From Termitomyces sp. T153 (taxonomy: Eukaryota; Basidiomycota; Agaricomycetes; Agaricales; Lyophyllaceae): a stretch of 64,000 nucleotides of DNA. The stretch lies in contig JACKQL020000133.1 of assembly GCA_018296165.2 (NCBI GenBank), positions 1-64,000 of the forward strand, read 5' to 3'. The notes under the pieces are model-generated. The model did not search any database. It worked only from the letters and a program-made list of their open reading frames with translations, and was not told the DNA's origin. A program made the position numbers and the translations under genes. Positions 9,583-21,565 of the stretch are shown piece by piece; the first letter of the stretch is position 1, and each line of letters opens with the position of its first letter.

Positions 9583-10873
9583 ATGGCTCAATCGTCCAGT
9601 GACCAGGGATTCCTTTATGTCGTAGCAGTGTCCGCCCTTTTACAGGGTATTCTCTATGGTTATTTTGTCACTTTAATAACCTTTAGCACCTGCACCTCAT
9701 TTAAAGATTGACAGGTTTATCAGTGTATATGTTCGGTGTTACATTTTGCAATCTTCTGCATCACCGCCCTCCATCATGCAGGATCAATCGCACTATGCTC
9801 ACAATGACATGTTTGCTCTTTATGCTAAGTACTATGGTGAGTTGTTTCTGGATAACCCATTGGACTACTTAATAATGTTTCCGAAGAGTATGATAATCGT
9901 TATTCAACGCTTTTTGTATGCTTTTGTAATTCATCGCAATATTCTGGACCAGCCTACTGTGTACTTTGTTGGATCTTTGTTCTCGACTTTTAACCGTGCT
10001 GTTCTTCTCGTGCAGATTGTTTTAGGAGATGCTATTGTCGTACGTGTGGATCAGCGCTGCGTATTTTCTCTTCTCACCTCAACTAGCTCTACCGATGTTA
10101 CATTGTCTGGTCCTCCATCTTCATCCTTGTCCTTCCTGCCTTGCTGTTTGTGTCAGGAATCAGTAAGCATGTTCAAATTCCATGGCAAATGGCTATTTAT
10201 GGCCTGAATAGGGCTTGGGATTGTTACAGTATGGACCTGGACCAAGATAGAGACCAATCCAACTATTCTATTCAGTGAATTGGGAACTCATTTGACTGCA
10301 GGGTTATTTGGAAGCACCCTTGCCGGGAATGCAATATCCACAGGTAGAACATTTTATTTGAGCTTGTAGACCATCCATAACTTTTTTTTTTCAAGTTTTG
10401 CTGGCATACAAGCTATGGACTGTGGAATCACAAATCTCCCAGTACCGGACGACCACTAATGATCTCCGGCGTCTGGCACATGTGGCTATTAATTCGGGGG
10501 CCATTTATTCAATCAATTTAATCCTCTTTCTTTCTTTTTACTTTAGCAAATCAGATGTATACTTCATTATGGAGAACTTGGTTAGTAATACAGCTGTGGC
10601 ACTCGCAATCTCCATGCTCATACTTTTTCCCAGTTATCGCCAATCACTTCTATCTGCTTTTATATGGTTCTGTTGGGTGCTCGACGTAAAAGCTCAGATG
10701 AAGACTTAAATACCACAAACATATCTCTCAAATTCAACACCACACAACATGTTTCTAGGCACAAAGATGTTGAAATCCATTTGGCCCAAGAAATCACAGT
10801 TACAGATGATTCTCAGCCCTCAAATTCCTTGGAAAGAAGAGGAGGTCCAATGGAAGACATAATAGACAACTGA
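9583..10873 (+). CDS. Multi-exon polytopic membrane protein, basidiomycete family
   Basis: Integral membrane protein of a large basidiomycete family of unknown function, recognised by the core LGDAIV-LYRCYIVW across an intron. Well supported exons: about 9897-10039, 10087-10162, 10212-10343, 10396-10580, 10634-10873, all with GT-AG introns (10040-10086, 10163-10211, 10344-10395, 10581-10633) and matching phase. Several hydrophobic segments are visible: around LLVQIVLGDAIV, SSIFILVLPALLF, GLFGSTLAG and INLILFLSFYF. The tail is hydrophilic (ARRKSSDEDL onward) and ends at TGA 10871. The 5' end is less certain: ATG 9583 followed by ALLQGILYGYFVTL fits the family N-terminus, but exons between 9700 and 9890 join only if a further intron or one- or two-base shifts are assumed, so the gene may be damaged there. 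It lies directly beside Gypsy-1. Confidence 0.65.
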
Positions 10874-10899
10874 TTCCACATGTATATTGTTCGACCCTT

Positions 10900-12830
10900 G
10901 AATACAGGATTACTAGTATCATTCAAGATCTTGTACATTGTTGTAAGTCAAAAGCTATGACATTGTATGACTTCCTATGGAATCTGAAACCACTTCAGAC
11001 TTCAGACTACATTTGGATGATATTTGTTGTGATACCAACTATTGTACTATTACACATGATGTGTTACATGATGCAACATGTTCACTGAATAAGGTGTTCA
11101 CATCAAATTGTGCAGAAGTTATCTGAGGTTTTCTAGAGGCTGTGGTGCATAGCAGGTACAATCAAAGATTAATGATGCAAAGAACAACCACCACCATTCC
11201 ACCCCACCTCACTGCATTTTACTGCAGTTATCTGCCCCCCCTAGCCCAAAATCTTACTTGACTTACAGACCAGAGAATTATTACTCATATAGATCACAGT
11301 ATGTTTATTTTATATATCTGGTCTTTTCCTTTGAATATCTCAACAACCAATGCAGCTATAACATTTGGAGCAAACCTCCTATGTTCCAATCAAGCAATGC
11401 TCTATCTTATCCAGCAATGCTCCTATTTTACCAAGCAACACTCTTTGTCTTACAGATATTTTTATCTGCAAAATTTCATTGCATAGATCCAAAATCCCAC
11501 ATGCTTGAATTGCTTCAGCATTTGTCAGCCTTGTTTGTGCAGAGTAATATTGTTATTGGTTTCACCTATTTAGTTTCCCTCCCAATCTCAGTTCTATGAC
11601 AGATCTTATATATACTCTGAATATTTTTGTAATGAACAGATCAAATTTGTATTGCTGCTATTATATGTTTAACATATGATGTAAGACTTTTGCTTTGTTT
11701 ACATATGTTTCAAAAGTCTCAAGTATAGGAAAATCATACAGTAGTGACTCTGATCTTTGTTTCCTGGGAGTCTCTGTACACATGCTTGATGGAATCCTTT
11801 TCATCCTTCTTTACAGATATTGGTCAGTTGCAAGTGAAATTTGTCATGATAGTGGCAGCCCATCTCTTGTCAATTGCCAGCTCTACAGTAAGTGCTCAAT
11901 TACCAAGCTCTTATTAATAGCACATTGTTGGGCCTTTTGATATTTCTTCAATGATCTCAGGGACTTGAGTCCAGTTTTCTTGTAGAGTCTATGTGGAGTC
12001 TTCCTAGACCTATCTACATCAGACATTCAATTCAAGAGTACATAAGAGTCTACTTTGACTCCAGGTGGACTCCACATCAAGCAACAGCTTATGTGGAGTC
12101 TACATAGGCAGAATGATTCCATGTATAGTCTAGATGGATGCTGACATGTCCTCATTATTGTATTATATGATACAAAATATTATACTTGGGAAAACAAGCA
12201 TGCAATGAGGTCCATACACAGGGTCATTTGTTAAAGTCTACAGTAACATCTACATAGGCAATTACCATTAAGCCATAGTTTTTAGTTTAATGCCTTAACA
12301 GGCCTCTTGACTCTATGAACCCTTGGTAATCTCTGTGGGAACATGATCATTTGTTGAATGCATGATGCATAGTTTTTTCATCAACTGTCAACCTCTATCA
12401 TCAGTGCTGCAGACACCAACAACAGTCATATATATATAGAAACATATTTTGTGCCACTGAGCTTTTGAATGCTGCTAGTAGAACTGAGGAACACAACACT
12501 TGATCCAATACAAGAACAGTGCAATAATCAAAGGTTGAGGCATCAAAAAATAGTAATTTGTTGAGAAAGGAGACTGACAAATGCACAGGTGTATGTGGTA
12601 GAAATGATGTCAATTAGTGCATGCTTGTTGAACTATTTGCATGAGCATGAGGAGCACCTAGCCCACACTTCAATCCAACTGCACTCTTCACACCATGACC
12701 TCTGATCTGAGCATGAACCCAAGTCTGCTAAGGACTACCAGCAACATGAGCATGCAGTACTATCAATGAGTCAAGGATGTTGTCATTATTGCTCACCACC
12801 ATATCATGGTAAACTCTCTAAGAAAGGGTG
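10900..12830. other. Unannotated stretch, no recognisable gene
   Basis: Nothing identifiable. Open frames at 11258-11599 and 11695-11940 have no recognisable domain and read like AT-rich chance frames. Around 11985-12140 a motif close to TATGTGGAGTCTAC recurs several times. Probably old decayed repeat sequence. Confidence 0.4.
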
Positions 12831-12839
12831 TCAGGCTTA

Positions 12840-13370
12840 CCCAGGCTCTGTTCAGGCTTGTGGTACAGTATAAAGTCAAACTTGGCAAGATACAAGGACC
12901 ATTAGGCTTGGCATCTTTCCTGTCCAGAAGTACTCAAGGTTTTTGTGGTCAGTCCAAAGTATGAACTTATCCCAGGCATCCTTGAGGAAATGCTTCCACC
13001 ATTCACAAGATCAAATGATAGTGAGCATCTCCTTATCATATATTTTAAAATTCTGTCCTACTGCATCAAGATTTTATGAGTAGAAGACCATAGCATGCCA
13101 CTTTCCATCCTCTTTTGATTACTGGGACAGAACTGTTTGCCTCAATGTGGAAAGGAGAGCCATTGTCAGGGAACAGAAGGATTAGCTTATGGGTAATGGC
13201 TTTCTTGAAGGCATTGAAGGCAATCCTGCTGGAAGGATTTCCATTGTCATGCAGTGTCCTTGATGGTGGGGTCAAAGAAAGGACAGGCATGGTGAGAGAG
13301 AAGTCCTGATGAACCTCTGATAGAAGTTGACAAAGCCTAAGAAAGCTTGAACTCTCTTCTTGTGAGCATA
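12840..13370 (-). pseudogene. Ty3/gypsy RT-RNase H fragment
   Basis: On the minus strand the translation gives typical gypsy pol pieces: a segment like FLGFVNFYQRFI at the RT/RNase H junction (in fragments around 13320-13370), then PDNGSPFHIEANSS (RNase H start, about 13100-13170), and WTDHKNLEYF near 12940. Frames are broken and CpG is absent. It is a decayed fragment without visible LTRs, ending at an ACCA simple repeat. Confidence 0.7.
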
Positions 13371-13392
13371 ACCAACCAACCAACCAACCAAT
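13371..13392. repeat. (ACCA)n microsatellite
   Basis: Five to six copies of a 4-bp unit, ACCAACCAACCA and so on, at the edge of the gypsy fragment. Confidence 0.85.
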
Positions 13393-13588
13393 GATGTATG
13401 TTTTGATGGGAAGAAAAGCAGGATGGAAAATGTGTAATTGATAGGTTATGATGTTGTATAAATGTTATAATGAATGGACTTGTATATCATTTCATTTGTC
13501 AGAATTCTGGAATCTATGACTATCCCCAATCCCAAGCACATTGGTTGTCTTTTCATGAAAAAATGTTGTGCTGTGGAAGGAGAGTGAT

Positions 13589-14624
13589 TGTCAGGTTCTG
13601 CTGACCACAGGGGCTCAGCTTAACTGGGCAAGTTCTTACTAGGTGGATGCAACATCCTGTGCTTATACCCTAGCAGTCTGGGGTGGTCCAGACTTCAGAT
13701 ACTTGGGAGGCTAAGTCAAGGGGGATGGTCTGAGCAAGTCCAGAGTGGCCTGAGAAAGTCTGAGACCAGGTACAATAGAGTTTGGGTCTGGAGGTGTGTC
13801 AGGCACAAGTCTGTAAGCAAATATACAGACTGTGGAGCAGGCTTTGCAAGTAATGGGAGCAGAGCTGGAGTTAGATGGGAGATCAATTAAGAGTGATGAG
13901 TGCTGGGGCCAAGCATAGAGTGAGGTCTGGCATTAACTTATGAATGTTTGAGGGTCATAATGTGTGCACAGAGTTTGTAATGATGTCAGAGTTGAAAAGA
14001 ACTTATGAATGATAAAGGAAACAGAGATAGATGAGGCAAGATGAGACAGAAACAAGAGTGTAATAGAATTGAGATGAGAGATACAAGACTAGAGATAGAA
14101 ACAGAGAAGAAGCATAACAGGTAACTACAAGTAATTCAATATTGAGACTAGGGTAACAGATGCTACTCTACAACTTATATACTGACTACTGGACTCCTCC
14201 AGGGATTGGGAATGTGATGGCATGACTCATTGGAGCTGCATGGGGTTGACAGGTGTTGTTTCTCATCAGAGGGCAGGCCATGTTGATGTTCTGATAGGAA
14301 CTGATGGGAATGTGGTCTGCTCTGTAGTTGTTGGGAAATTCTGGAGGGGTTGAGTGGGTTGCAGGAACAAGCTAGCAATGTGTGCCTGGGTCAGGGGAGA
14401 TGTCAGAGGCTCAGGAGCCTTGCAGGGGAGAGGGAGAGCTGAGGAGGCCTACAGGAGTCATGCTGGAGCTTGCCAGAAGGTCATTGGGGTTTGCCAGAGA
14501 AGTGTTGGAGATAGCTAGGGTGGGCACCATGAGTGAACAAGAGTTGGAGTAAGTTGAGGGTGGAACTCTGAGGAAGCAGAGTGGCTTGGAAAGAGGTCTG
14601 GGGGTCTGGGAGTGGGTTGTGACA
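13589..14624 (-). repeat. Solo LTR, family B, inverted
   Basis: 1036 bp. It starts TGTCAGGTTCTGCTGACC and ends GGGTTGTGACA, the reverse complement of the family-B LTR seen at 14,720 and 57,828. It is flanked by GTGAT (13584-13588) and GTAAT (14625-14629), a target duplication with one G-to-A change, so it is a true insertion reduced to one LTR by recombination. No CpG remains. Confidence 0.82.
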
Positions 14625-14719
14625 GTAATGAGGAGAAGGATTCAAATGGAGCAATGGCAAACTTGGAGAAGTAGGGATGAGAAATAAATTACTATAGTGT
14701 GGAGTGGAGAAGTGATGAG

Positions 14720-15780
14720 TGTCATGACCAAATCCAGACCTCTGAGCCTCCTCCCAAGCCACTCCCCTTCCCCAGAGTCCCCCCTTCAACATCCCCTTGA
14801 CTCACCCCAACCCTCATTCACCCAGGGTGCCTGCCCCAGCCATCTCTGACACTTCCCTGGCAAACCCCAACAACCTTCTAGTGAGCCCTGGCATGTCCCC
14901 TATAGGCCTCCTCAGTTCCCCCTTTCTCCTACAAGGCCTCAAGCCTCTCTGACATCTCCCCTGACCCAGGCACACATTGCTAGCCTGCCCTCATGACCCA
15001 CTCAACCCCTCCAGAACTTCCCAACAATTGCAGAGCAGACCATGTTTCCATCAGTTTCTATCAGAACATCAATGTGGCCCACCATCTGATCAGAACCAAT
15101 ACCCATTGACCCCATGTGGCTCTAATGAGTTCCACTGCTGCACCCCAATCCCCAGAGGAGTCCAGTAGTCAGTATATAAGTCATAGAGTAGCATCCATTA
15201 CTCTAGTCTTGATATTGCATTACCTGTGATTACTTGTTATGTCTCTTCTCTGTTTCTATCTCTAGTCTCATGTTTCTTGTCTCAATCTTATTTGTTCCTG
15301 TCTCTGTCTCATCTTGACTGTCTCACCTCATCTCTTACTATTTCCTTTGTTGTTTCTAAGTTCCTTTCAACTCTGACATCATTACAAAATCCATGCATAT
15401 GTTACAACCTTCTAAACATTTATAAGCTAACTCCAGACTTTGCCCTATACTCAGTCTCAAGACCCATCACTATTAATTCATCCTCTATCAAACTCTGGCT
15501 CCACTCCCATCACTTGCAAAGCCTCCACTTGCCCCACTGTCTATACATTTGCTTATAGACTTGTGCCTGACACACCTCTAAACCCAAACTTTACTGTACC
15601 TGGATTTAGACTTCCTTGGACCACCCCAAACTTGCTCAGACCACTTTCCTTCACTTATCCTTGCAAGTATCTGAAGCCTAGACCACCCTGGAGCACTAGG
15701 TTATAAGTGCAGGACATTGTGTCTGCCTAGTAAGGATTTTCCCAGTTAAGCTGAGCTCCTGTGGTCAGCAGAACCTAATA
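14720..15780 (+). repeat. Chromovirus 5' LTR, family B
   Basis: About 1061 bp starting TGTCATGACC. It contains TCAGTATATAAGTCATAGAG at about 15,168, a TATA box and start region shared with the copy at 58,263, and ends near CAGCAGAACCTAATA, a degraded form of CAGAACCTGACA. It lies head to head with the solo LTR at 13,589-14,624, 95 bp apart. Confidence 0.82.
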
Positions 15781-15791
15781 TAATATCAAGA
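15780..15791 (+). promoter_or_regulatory. Degraded primer-binding site
   Basis: ATAATATCAAGACTC follows the LTR. It matches the common initiator-Met primer site TGGTATCAGAGC if GG became AA and AG became AA or were shifted, changes of the G-to-A kind. Supports chromovirus assignment. Confidence 0.55.
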
Positions 15792-15804
15792 CTCTGCCTT
15801 ACCC

Positions 15805-18516
15805 CATTCTTGATGTCTGCATACAACCCTGTGTTCAACCCTGCCAGCTATCCAACCAACATCTATGGTAGGCTGGTGCCAAAAAATTACTATGCTCTGT
15901 TCTCTCTAGGCCCACTCATGGATTAGTACATTCCCTGTCACTGGACCCCAGATCTGAATCAGGCCTTCTACACCCCCTCTATCAGTCAGGGAGTACTCCA
16001 GGCTGGTGCTGCCCCCCAATGTTCCCTGCTGATGAAACCTACCCCCACACTTACCCTGGAAGATTCTCTAGAGCACCTCCAGCCATGCCTAACTCTGCCT
16101 ACCTCCTCCTGGTGCACTACTATGCCTATCCAGTCCCTGCTGTGGTCCCAGCTCCTCTGGAGCAACCAGGTAATTATTCAGCTTTTTGACTCCCATTCTT
16201 CACTGAAGTTTCTCCTTCTCCTAGACAAAAATGAGTTAAAGCATATGTTCAGCAATGCAACAAAGTCCTCCACTCTCTCTGTCTCTCCCATGGAGTTTGC
16301 ATGATGTGCTCACACTCTCCTCCTCAGCTTGGGTTACCCCATAACACCCCAGCAACTCTGAAGGTTTGGGCAGATCACCTCTTCAACTTCCCTGAACACT
16401 ATCTACAAGGCATCCTCTCCAAAACTATACAAGGTACCTTGTATTTGATGCCAATCTCTGGAACAAGCTCTGCACCCTGGTCAAAGAAATCTACACCAGC
16501 CTGAATCCTCACAGATTTGAAGACTCTTTGGACCCTGCCTGCTCCTTCCACATGCAATAAGAAGAACCCACTGGAGTACCAAGCAAAGCCCCACCTCCCA
16601 TTCCCCACCAGCAGGAGAAGCTCAAGTTACTGTGTCCAACATTCTGAGGACCCTCAACCCCACAGGAGGACTCTTTGACCAACCTGCTGCCCACACCTTG
16701 GCCCTCTCCACTCATCCCAGGGCAAACTCCATCCTCAGTGCCTTCCATACCTGGAACCAACCTGCTGCCCCCAAGCCCCATGCTTAGAGGCCTTCTCTGT
16801 GCATTAACAATGACATTGTTTCCAATCAAACCCTCTCATACACCAATGAGCCCAGAAACCCTGGTGGAGAGCCTGCCCCTCACAACAACATCTTAGGTTC
16901 TCTTTAGGACAGACCTCACCACTTTGATCTCCATGCCTCTTGTGAAAATGCTCCTCCAAACATGCTCTGCCAGCATGCCCCAGCTCCTCAGTGTCAACCC
17001 ACAGGCTCCAGAGCACCCCAGCCCCCCTTCCTCAACAATCCTCCTTGACTTCCACCAATTTCTTTACTCCACTAACCTACTAACAATGACAATTTTGGAC
17101 CACCAACCCTGGGAGAGCCTTCTCTCCTTTGCTGGGCCCCAGGTCCACTTTTAGGCAATGCTGGCCAACCCCTTGGTGGCAGACCTCCTAATAGAAGACC
17201 TCCAGAAGAATAGGGCCTGGCTATGGACAACTTCCCCCCTCAACATGGCAACAGAAACAACAACAACTACTACTACTATTACAATGCTGGACCCCCACTC
17301 CAAAATCAAAACTCCTAGGACAATACTTGCAATGCACTGGCTTGAGAAGGAAAGCTTGACATCTAGAAGCCTGAGTCCTTTGCTGGTTGTGACCCCCAAA
17401 AATGGAGAATTTTCCTGACACAGTGCCTTACTATGTTCTAAGCTAGGCCTATCACCTTCCAACTTGAGAGCTCACAGGTGGTCTTTGCCACCTCCTACCT
17501 ACAGAGCATTGCCTCCAATCACTACACAGCACTGCTCCAGTTCAACTCCAACAACCCCATGCTCTCCAATTGGTTTGCTTTTACCCAGGAGTTTTCCAGT
17601 AGATTTGGCATATTTGACATGGTAGTAGAGGTGGAGGAAAACCTCTTCAACCTCTAGATGTGCAACAATGAACATTTCACCATATTTATTGTCTAGTTTG
17701 AGTGAGAAGCCTACAAAACAGGATGGAACTACAATGCCCTCTGGTCTGCCCTCTACTTTGCATCAAGGATGTCCTCTGCCTTGTGCCAAAGCAAACCACA
17801 TATGACAGTTACAAGGCACTTGTCATGCAGGTCAATCAATGCTATTGGAAAGACCAGAGCAAAGCCACAGCACCACAAACCAACTAAAACACCTCTGGCA
17901 ACACCAACTGGCAGGCTGGAGCAACCAATGGCAATTGACCCTCAATCCATGCAACCCCCAACAACTCTGCACTCTGCTTTCCTCAAGGACAAGGACTTCC
18001 CAGCACTAATCAACCCCCAGAACTCCACCCACCTGTCCAACTCAATGCTGCCAACCTTCATAAGCTCTGGAGCCCCTAGATGCCAATCCCAATAACTCCT
18101 ATGACCTTGATGATGCTCTGCACACTGACAATCAGGAGGCCCTATGCACAAAAAGATTTGGAATAGGCCTTGGATTGACATATTGGATGAGACTCAGAAG
18201 AAGCATTGGAAGGAGGATGCCTGCATTTTACATGGTGAGCAGGGACATTTTATTGGTAGTTGCCCTAAATGCTAGGTGATGGGACATGCCATATGGACCA
18301 TTGATGGAGAAGACTGCAATTACCAGTTTATGGAAAATAAACCAGCAGTTTAGATCTCAAAGATGCACTAAGTAGCAGATCAGACACTGACATCTTCTCT
18401 GCTCTAGTCACATCCCTCTGCTTGCTCCCTAACACCTCCAATGCCTCTCCACCACTATCCTCCTCAAGCTCTTCAATGGCAATCCTACTTTCACCAGAGA
18501 CATCAAACACTATGTG
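15805..18516 (+). pseudogene. Chromovirus gag remnant
   Basis: Broken frames spread over about 2.6 kb. Low-complexity Asn/Pro-rich translations are followed by a nucleocapsid region. A zinc knuckle is visible at about 18,222-18,265 as CILHGEQGHFIGSC, where the second cysteine of CX2CX4HX4C is now histidine. The next codons include a stop. The reading continues to TRDIKHYV at 18,516, where the solo LTR interrupts it. Confidence 0.65.
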
Positions 18517-19074
18517 TTTCAGGGAATGTCCAATTCCCTCTCTGTCCTGTTCTCCCTTCTTATGTTTTTCCTTTATTCTCCTTTGCTTTCCCTATCTGCT
18601 AGTCCCAGTTCTAGCCCTCAGACTGCACTGGTTCTCTGTCTGTAATTCCAACAAGTGTTGCCTCCTCCACATAGTCTCTCACTAGACCCCTGGATTGTTT
18701 CCTGCATTCCTGGCCTACCACTTATTATAGGCCTCCCATCTTTGTACTGCAGGTACTTTCAACTAAGGGCTATCTTGTGGCTATATTGTTACATGGTCAT
18801 GTGTGGGAGGTGCAGAGACTTAGGCCATTTACAATGGATTTCTGCTTTTTGATCAGACTCCAGATTTAATTCTTGTTGGGTGTTTTTTTCTAGAAGCTCT
18901 AGAGTGAATTTTCCAAACACTGGCATTGGAGATCTTGAAACTTGTTCTCTTTGGATCTCCCTCTGCCAGGTGAGTAGCTAGAACTCTAGAACTTCTTGTA
19001 GGTCCTGAATAGATTTTGGATCTCCCTCTGCCAGTTGTGTGATTGAGCCACAGCCTCCAGAGGTCACCCTTACA
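18517..19074 (+). repeat. Solo LTR, family C, nested in the chromovirus
   Basis: 558 bp flanked by ATGTG on both sides (18512-18516 and 19075-19079). If it is taken out, the chromovirus frame runs smoothly from DIKHYV into ETSVTFANG, which confirms the insertion site. Its 3' end, GTCACCCTTACA, and a twin motif close to TTTGGATCTCCCTCTGCCAG are shared with 59,523-59,872 and 49,150-49,280. The 5' end TTTCAGGGA is a changed form of TGTTAGGGG. Confidence 0.75.
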
Positions 19075-19200
19075 ATGTGGAAACATCTGTGACCTTTGCC
19101 AATGGACAATGACAGGACCTCTAGCTACTAGTCACCAAACTACATGTCTCTGCCCCCATTGTTCTAGGTTTCTCATGGCTCTGCTTCACCAACTCCCATA

Positions 19201-19665
19201 TTGACTGGCCCAGTCTCACTCTCCACCTTGACTGGGATAGCTCAACCAACTCCAAACCAATGCCCTTCCATGTCTTGCTCCACTCCAAGGACCCTGGAGG
19301 CAACACTGATGCTTCCCAGACTCCTCCACAAGCTTCACTCAAAGTTTGCACAGTCATTCATCACTAATGTCCAGCTTGACAACTCTTCAATGGTCATCTC
19401 CATCCTCATTGACAGTGGAGCATCTGGCACCTTCATTAGCAACCAGCTTGATCTCCTCCACCACACCCTTGACAAGCCTCTTGAGCTTCAACTCTTTGAC
19501 AGAAGCCCCACCTCAACTGGAATCACCCAATACTATGACACCACCCTCACCCTTGATAACAAGCTAAGGTTCCAGGTCCAGCTCTTCATCACCCAACTTC
19601 TGGAGTCAACTCCAATCATGCTTGAACTCCCTTGGCTGCAGAATATCAACCCCAACATCAACTGA
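19201..19665 (+). pseudogene. Chromovirus protease segment
   Basis: Open stretch of about 154 codons with the retropepsin signature ILIDSGASGTFIS and downstream IMLELPWLQNINP, matching the usual ILGMPWL motif. The frame ends at TGA 19663. It processes Gag-Pol in live elements; here it is part of a dead element. Confidence 0.8.
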
Positions 19666-20199
19666 AAGGAGCTCATCATGCAATTCCCAGGCTCTGAAGC
19701 CAGCCTAGCAGCCACCATTCCCCTCTGCCAGTCCCCCTTGACCTCCAACATTCCCAACCTCAACTTCAGCAACTCCAGAGCAACCCAAACTCCCCCAACC
19801 CTCAAGGACAACCAAGAAAGGGAGGAAAGCACACCTCTGCCCTGGTCTCCCTTGAACAAAACTTGACAGCTTCACCCCAACATATTCAGGAATCAATACA
19901 AAAGCTCATGGTACCCCAACCAACAACATCAGGCTACTCTAGACAACTCTGCCACAACTTTGGACTCAGCTGCTGCCACTCTAATACTCACCCCCATTGA
20001 GCTGGAAGCTTTTGACATCAAAATCATTGGCACTGCCCCCTTTGCATGCATCCTATAAGATGGTACCCCTGCCTTCCAACTTTAAATCATGCTAGCTCTA
20101 CCAAAAAAAATACCTATGCATAGAAACTACTCTGTGAGAACAAAAGACAGAGGAATGAATTCTACATGAAGTAGTTCCCCCAGAGTATCATGAATTCAC

Positions 20200-21560
20200 T
20201 GATGTATTCTCTGAAGGGAGCAGCAAAGAACTTCCTCTGCACCACTCTTATAGTCACAAGATTGATTTCAAAGAAGGCACCTCTCCTCCATTTAGCAAGA
20301 GCTATAAAATGTTCAAGATTGAACTCTGGGCTTTGAGGGACTACCTCAATGACATACTTGGCAAAGGCTTTATATGCTCCTTGATCTCCACTGCTAGCAC
20401 TCTGGTCCCATTTTACAAGAAGAAGGATAGGTCTCTCCAACTCTGTGTTGATTACTGGGGACTCAACAAAGTTACCAAAAAGACCTGGTATCCTCTCCCC
20501 TTGATTGGAGACCTTGTTGACTGCCTCCACAATGCCAAGATCTACACAAAAATAGACCTCTTCTCTGGCTACAACAACATCCACATTGCTCTGGGGCATG
20601 AATGGAAGACTGCCTTTTGCACCAGCTACAGCCTCTTTGAGTATCTAGTGATGCTCTTTAGAATGACTAACTCCTCTGCCACTTTCCAGTACTTCATAAA
20701 CAACATCTTCCATGACATAAACAATGTTTTCATTATTGTGTACCTGGACAACATTCTGATCTACTTGAACTTACTATAGGAACATCCAGAGCATGTCTGC
20801 CACATCTTGGAATGACTCTGGGAGTACCAACTTCATGCCAAACCTAAAAAGTGCTCTTTCCACACTATAGAGGTCAAATACCCCAGAGTTATCATTACTC
20901 CAGATGGCATATGCATGGACACAGCCAAGGTTGAAGCCATTCTCAACTGGCCTCCACCCTAGAACATTAGGGAGGTACAGTCCTTCCTGGGATTTGTTAA
21001 CTTTGATTGTTGGTTCATCAACAAATACTCTGAAATCACCAAACCCCTCAATCAGCTCACATGGAAGGACACCCCTTAGGACTGGGATAGCAAGTGCCAA
21101 AGTATATTCACCCTCCTGAAGAAAGCCTTCACCTCCACCCCAGTTCTTTACTATTTTGACCCCTCTCTGCCAATAGTCCTCAAATGCAATGCCTCCAACT
21201 ATGCCATTGCCAGAATATTTTCTTAGTTGGACTCTGGAGGGAAGGACCTCCACCCTGTTGCCTTCTACACCCACTTGATGATCCCTGCAGAGCTCAATTA
21301 CAACATCTATGACAAGGAACTTCTTGCCATTGTCAAAGCCTTCTGACAATGGAGAGCTTATCTAGAGGGAGCTCTGCACCACATCCAAGTTTACTCTGAC
21401 CACAACAACCTCCAATATTTCACCACCACCCAACAGCTCAGCAATTGACAAGCTTGTTGGTCCAAGACACTCTCCAAATATGACTTCACCATCCACTACT
21501 GCCCCAGTTGACTTAGCACAAAACTCAAAGCCCTTACCTAGAGGCCTGATGTATATCCAA
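20200..21560 (+). pseudogene. Chromovirus RT-RNase H segment
   Basis: RT core is readable at 20,309-20,779: LCVDYWGLNKVT, YPLPLIGDL, IDLFSGYNNI and then YLDN in place of the catalytic YxDD, so an active-site Asp is now Asn (GAC to AAC). Downstream frames carry [12 protein letters not shown] and [11 protein letters not shown], the RNase H and connection region, with several stops (for example at 20,777, 21,343 and 21,446). Inactive. Confidence 0.82.
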
Positions 21561-21565
21561 AGAAG

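Noticed and set aside
13115..13309. Plus-strand ORF in the gypsy fragment
   Set aside because: It is the antisense of RNase H-like coding on the minus strand.
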